From Dolichospermum sp. UHCC 0259 (lineage in GTDB: Bacteria; Cyanobacteriota; Cyanobacteriia; Cyanobacteriales; Nostocaceae), in the NCBI RefSeq assembly GCF_009711935.1, contig NZ_VIKX01000062.1, positions 1 to 64,000 of the forward strand: a stretch of DNA of 64,000 nucleotides. The letters are read 5' to 3'. Position 1 is the stretch's first letter. Every line of letters begins with the position of its first letter. Both the position numbers and the translations under genes were made by a program. A model generated the notes under the pieces. The model was not told the DNA's origin and did no database searches. It worked only from the letters and a program-made list of their open reading frames with translations. Below are positions 61,880 to 64,000 of the stretch, piece after piece.

Positions 61880-64000
61880 CTAACCTGTAAACACTTCTGC
61901 GGGTAAGCGATTAAAGGCAAGACGCTCATTTTGAATATCTACAAAAATGGTATCACCGTCGCTAAAATCACCGCGTAATATGGCTTTGGCTATTTGGGTT
62001 TCTAGTTCTCGCTGAATTGCTCTTTTTAATGGTCTTGCACCAAAAACGGGATCGTATCCTACTTCGGCTAAAAAGTCAAGGGCAGGACTGGATAATTTCA
62101 AAGATATTTTCCGGTCAGTCAATCTTTCTCTAAGTCGCTCTACCTGTAACTGGACAATATTCCGCAATTCGGATTTTTGTAAACTGTGGAAAATGATCAA
62201 TTCATCCAGACGGTTTAAGAATTCTGGACGGAAACTATTTCGCATTGCTTCCATCACCCGATTACGCATTTCATCGTAACGACTATCATCTCCAGATATA
62301 TCCAGGATATATTGAGAACCGATGTTACTGGTCATGATGATGATACTATTTTTAAAGTCTACTGTGCGACCTTGGGCATCTGTCACCCGACCATCATCAA
62401 GGATTTGCAGGAAAATATTAAATACGTCGGGGTGGGCTTTTTCGATTTCGTCGAATAAAATTACCGCGTAGGGACGACGACGAATGGCTTCGGTTAATTG
62501 TCCTCCTTCTTCATAACCGACGTAACCGGGAGGCGCACCGATTAGTCGAGAAACATTATGCTTATCCATATATTCGGACATATCAATCCGCACCAAAGCT
62601 TCTTCGGTATCAAACATATAAGCAGCTAAGGCTTTCGCCAGTTCGGTTTTACCGACACCTGTTGGACCAAGGAAGACAAAACTAGCGATGGGACGGTTGG
62701 GGTCAGAAAGTCCAGCGCGAGAGCGTTGAATGGCATCAGCTACAGCGGTGACGGCTTCTTGTTGACCGATTACCCGGTGATGTAATTCATCTTCTAAATG
62801 CAGGAGTTTTTCTTTTTCTGATTCCACTAATTTATTTAGAGGAATGCCTGTCCATTTAGAAATAATTTCGGCAATATCGGCTTCTGTAACTTCTTCGCGT
62901 AATAGTGATTTTCCGGTTTTTTGAGTTTGAGCAAGTTCTGTTTCTACGGCTTGTAATTGCCGATGTAGGTCTGTTAGTTTGCCATATTTTAATTCCGCAG
63001 CCCGGTTAAGATCATAGTCTCTTTCGGTTTGTTGAATTTCTAAATTAACTCGGTCAATTTCTTCTTTAATTGATTGAATTTTGGTGATAATCCCTTTTTC
63101 CGATTGCCATTGTGTGCTAAGAGTTCTTTGTTCTTCTTTGAGGTCAGCGAGTTCTTTTTCTAATCTTTCTAACCGTTCACGGGAAGCAGGATCACTTTCT
63201 TTTTGTAAAGAGAGTTTTTCCATTTCTAATTGGAGAATTTTCCGGTCTATTTCGTCCAGTTCTTCGGGTTTGGAGGTAATCTCCATTTTCAATCTAGCAG
63301 CGGCTTCATCTACTAAATCAATGGCTTTGTCGGGGAGAAAGCGATCGCTAATATAACGATTTGATAAAGTGGCAGCAGCGACGAGAGAACTATCGGAAAT
63401 TCTTACCCCATGATGGACTTCATAACGTTCTTTCAAGCCGCGTAAGATGGAAATTGTATCTTGAACGTTGGGCTGATCTACATAAACTTGTTGAAAGCGT
63501 CTTTCCAACGCGGCATCTTTTTCCAAATATTTGCGATATTCATCTAAAGTTGTCGCCCCAATACAGCGTAATTCACCCCGTGCTAACATTGGTTTCAACA
63601 AATTTCCGGCATCCATAGCCCCTTGACTTGCACCTGCACCGACAACGGTATGAATTTCATCAATAAATAAGACAATATTGCCACCAGATTCGGTGACTTC
63701 TTTTAATACGGCTTTGAGACGTTCTTCAAATTCACCTCGGAATTTTGCTCCTGCAATTAAAGCCCCCATATCTAAACTAATCAGTTTACGATCTTTGAGA
63801 GATTGGGGAACATCACCCGCCACAATACGCTGTGCTAAACCTTCTGCGATCGCAGTTTTCCCGACTCCAGGTTCACCAATTAAAACCGGGTTATTTTTGG
63901 TTCTACGGGAGAGAATTTGCACCGTCCGGCGAATTTCATCATCACGACCGATTACGGGGTCTAATTGACCTTTGCGAGCGGCTTCTGTGAGATCACGTCC
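61880..64000 (-). CDS. clpB: ClpB disaggregase (C-terminal part; gene continues beyond the window)
   Basis: This Hsp100 ATPase resolubilises aggregated proteins together with DnaK. The frame continues upstream to the window edge ([25 protein letters not shown]), so the N-domain and first residues of AAA-1 are cut off. Visible: AAA-1 Walker [16 protein letters not shown], Walker [14 protein letters not shown], the coiled-coil M domain (about 300 residues from RISDSSL onward) which identifies ClpB rather than ClpC or ClpA, and AAA-2 with [15 protein letters not shown] and [15 protein letters not shown]. Cyanobacteria often have two ClpB proteins; this is a canonical one. Any stress promoter is outside the window. 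Confidence 0.96.
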   Translation of the reverse strand, partial: GRDLTEAARKGQLDPVIGRDDEIRRTVQILSRRTKNNPVLIGEPGVGKTAIAEGLAQRIVAGDVPQSLKDRKLISLDMGALIAGAKFRGEFEERLKAVLKEVTESGGNIVLFIDEIHTVVGAGASQGAMDAGNLLKPMLARGELRCIGATTLDEYRKYLEKDAALERRFQQVYVDQPNVQDTISILRGLKERYEVHHGVRISDSSLVAAATLSNRYISDRFLPDKAIDLVDEAAARLKMEITSKPEELDEIDRKILQLEMEKLSLQKESDPASRERLERLEKELADLKEEQRTLSTQWQSEKGIITKIQSIKEEIDRVNLEIQQTERDYDLNRAAELKYGKLTDLHRQLQAVETELAQTQKTGKSLLREEVTEADIAEIISKWTGIPLNKLVESEKEKLLHLEDELHHRVIGQQEAVTAVADAIQRSRAGLSDPNRPIASFVFLGPTGVGKTELAKALAAYMFDTEEALVRIDMSEYMDKHNVSRLIGAPPGYVGYEEGGQLTEAIRRRPYAVILFDEIEKAHPDVFNIFLQILDDGRVTDAQGRTVDFKNSIIIMTSNIGSQYILDISGDDSRYDEMRNRVMEAMRNSFRPEFLNRLDELIIFHSLQKSELRNIVQLQVERLRERLTDRKISLKLSSPALDFLAEVGYDPVFGARPLKRAIQRELETQIAKAILRGDFSDGDTIFVDIQNERLAFNRLPAEVFTG

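Overview
The window is chromosomal DNA from a filamentous, probably heterocyst-forming cyanobacterium (Nostocales; Anabaena/Dolichospermum/Aphanizomenon-like). The evidence is frequent HIP1 octamers (GCGATCGC), low GC intergenic DNA full of heptanucleotide tandem repeats and MITE-like elements, tocopherol genes, a PatD-like heterocyst-frequency protein, minCDE, and abundant Uma2, DUF29 and small toxin-antitoxin genes. No species can be named from the sequence alone.

Layout. 1-5.9 kb: recA, DUF1818, tRNA-Pro(GGG), a secreted GH10-like protein, thioredoxin and a zinc-ribbon membrane protein. 6-9.8 kb: an OLD-family ATPase/TOPRIM nuclease gene cut in two by a complete ISL3-family insertion sequence (8069-9502, 32-bp inverted repeats, 8-bp target duplication); removing the IS and one duplication restores one 646-codon frame. 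10-24 kb: patD-like, a RelA/SpoT homologue, a cysteine-desulfurase-like enzyme, Ap4A phosphorylase, a truncated Uma2 gene, an adenylate cyclase, a pentapeptide protein, YraN, queA, a TPR protein and a KtrAB-type potassium system. 24-27.4 kb: gamma-tocopherol methyltransferase, homogentisate phytyltransferase, a TPR protein and rpiA.

28-43.4 kb is a surface-glycan/pilus region: a methyltransferase, a type IV pilin, a SPINDLY/OGT-like glycosyltransferase, then a co-directional run of sugar-nucleotide genes (WbpD/B/E-like acetyltransferase, oxidoreductase and aminotransferase; an unrecognised Rossmann-like protein; an LpxD-like acyltransferase; an SDR epimerase; a second DegT aminotransferase), ending in a 1107-residue glycosyltransferase-methyltransferase-glycosyltransferase fusion. 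The WbpB-like oxidoreductase is broken by a 125-bp MITE with a TA duplication, and a relative of this MITE lies at 6130-6255.

43.4-56.8 kb: Uma2 genes and a remnant, a SPFH protein with an unusual secreted-looking N-terminus, DUF29, a Phd/VapC pair, a four-carbon acid sugar kinase, minC-minD-minE, DAHP synthase, an Rpn-like nuclease and a DUF433/DUF5615 pair. 57-61.6 kb: a 998-residue TPR-histidine kinase followed by a response regulator fused to a Schlafen-type AlbA_2 domain, the best candidate here for an uncharacterised signalling system, with a HigB-like toxin remnant downstream. clpB runs off the right end.

All family calls come from reading the translations by eye; no database search was run.
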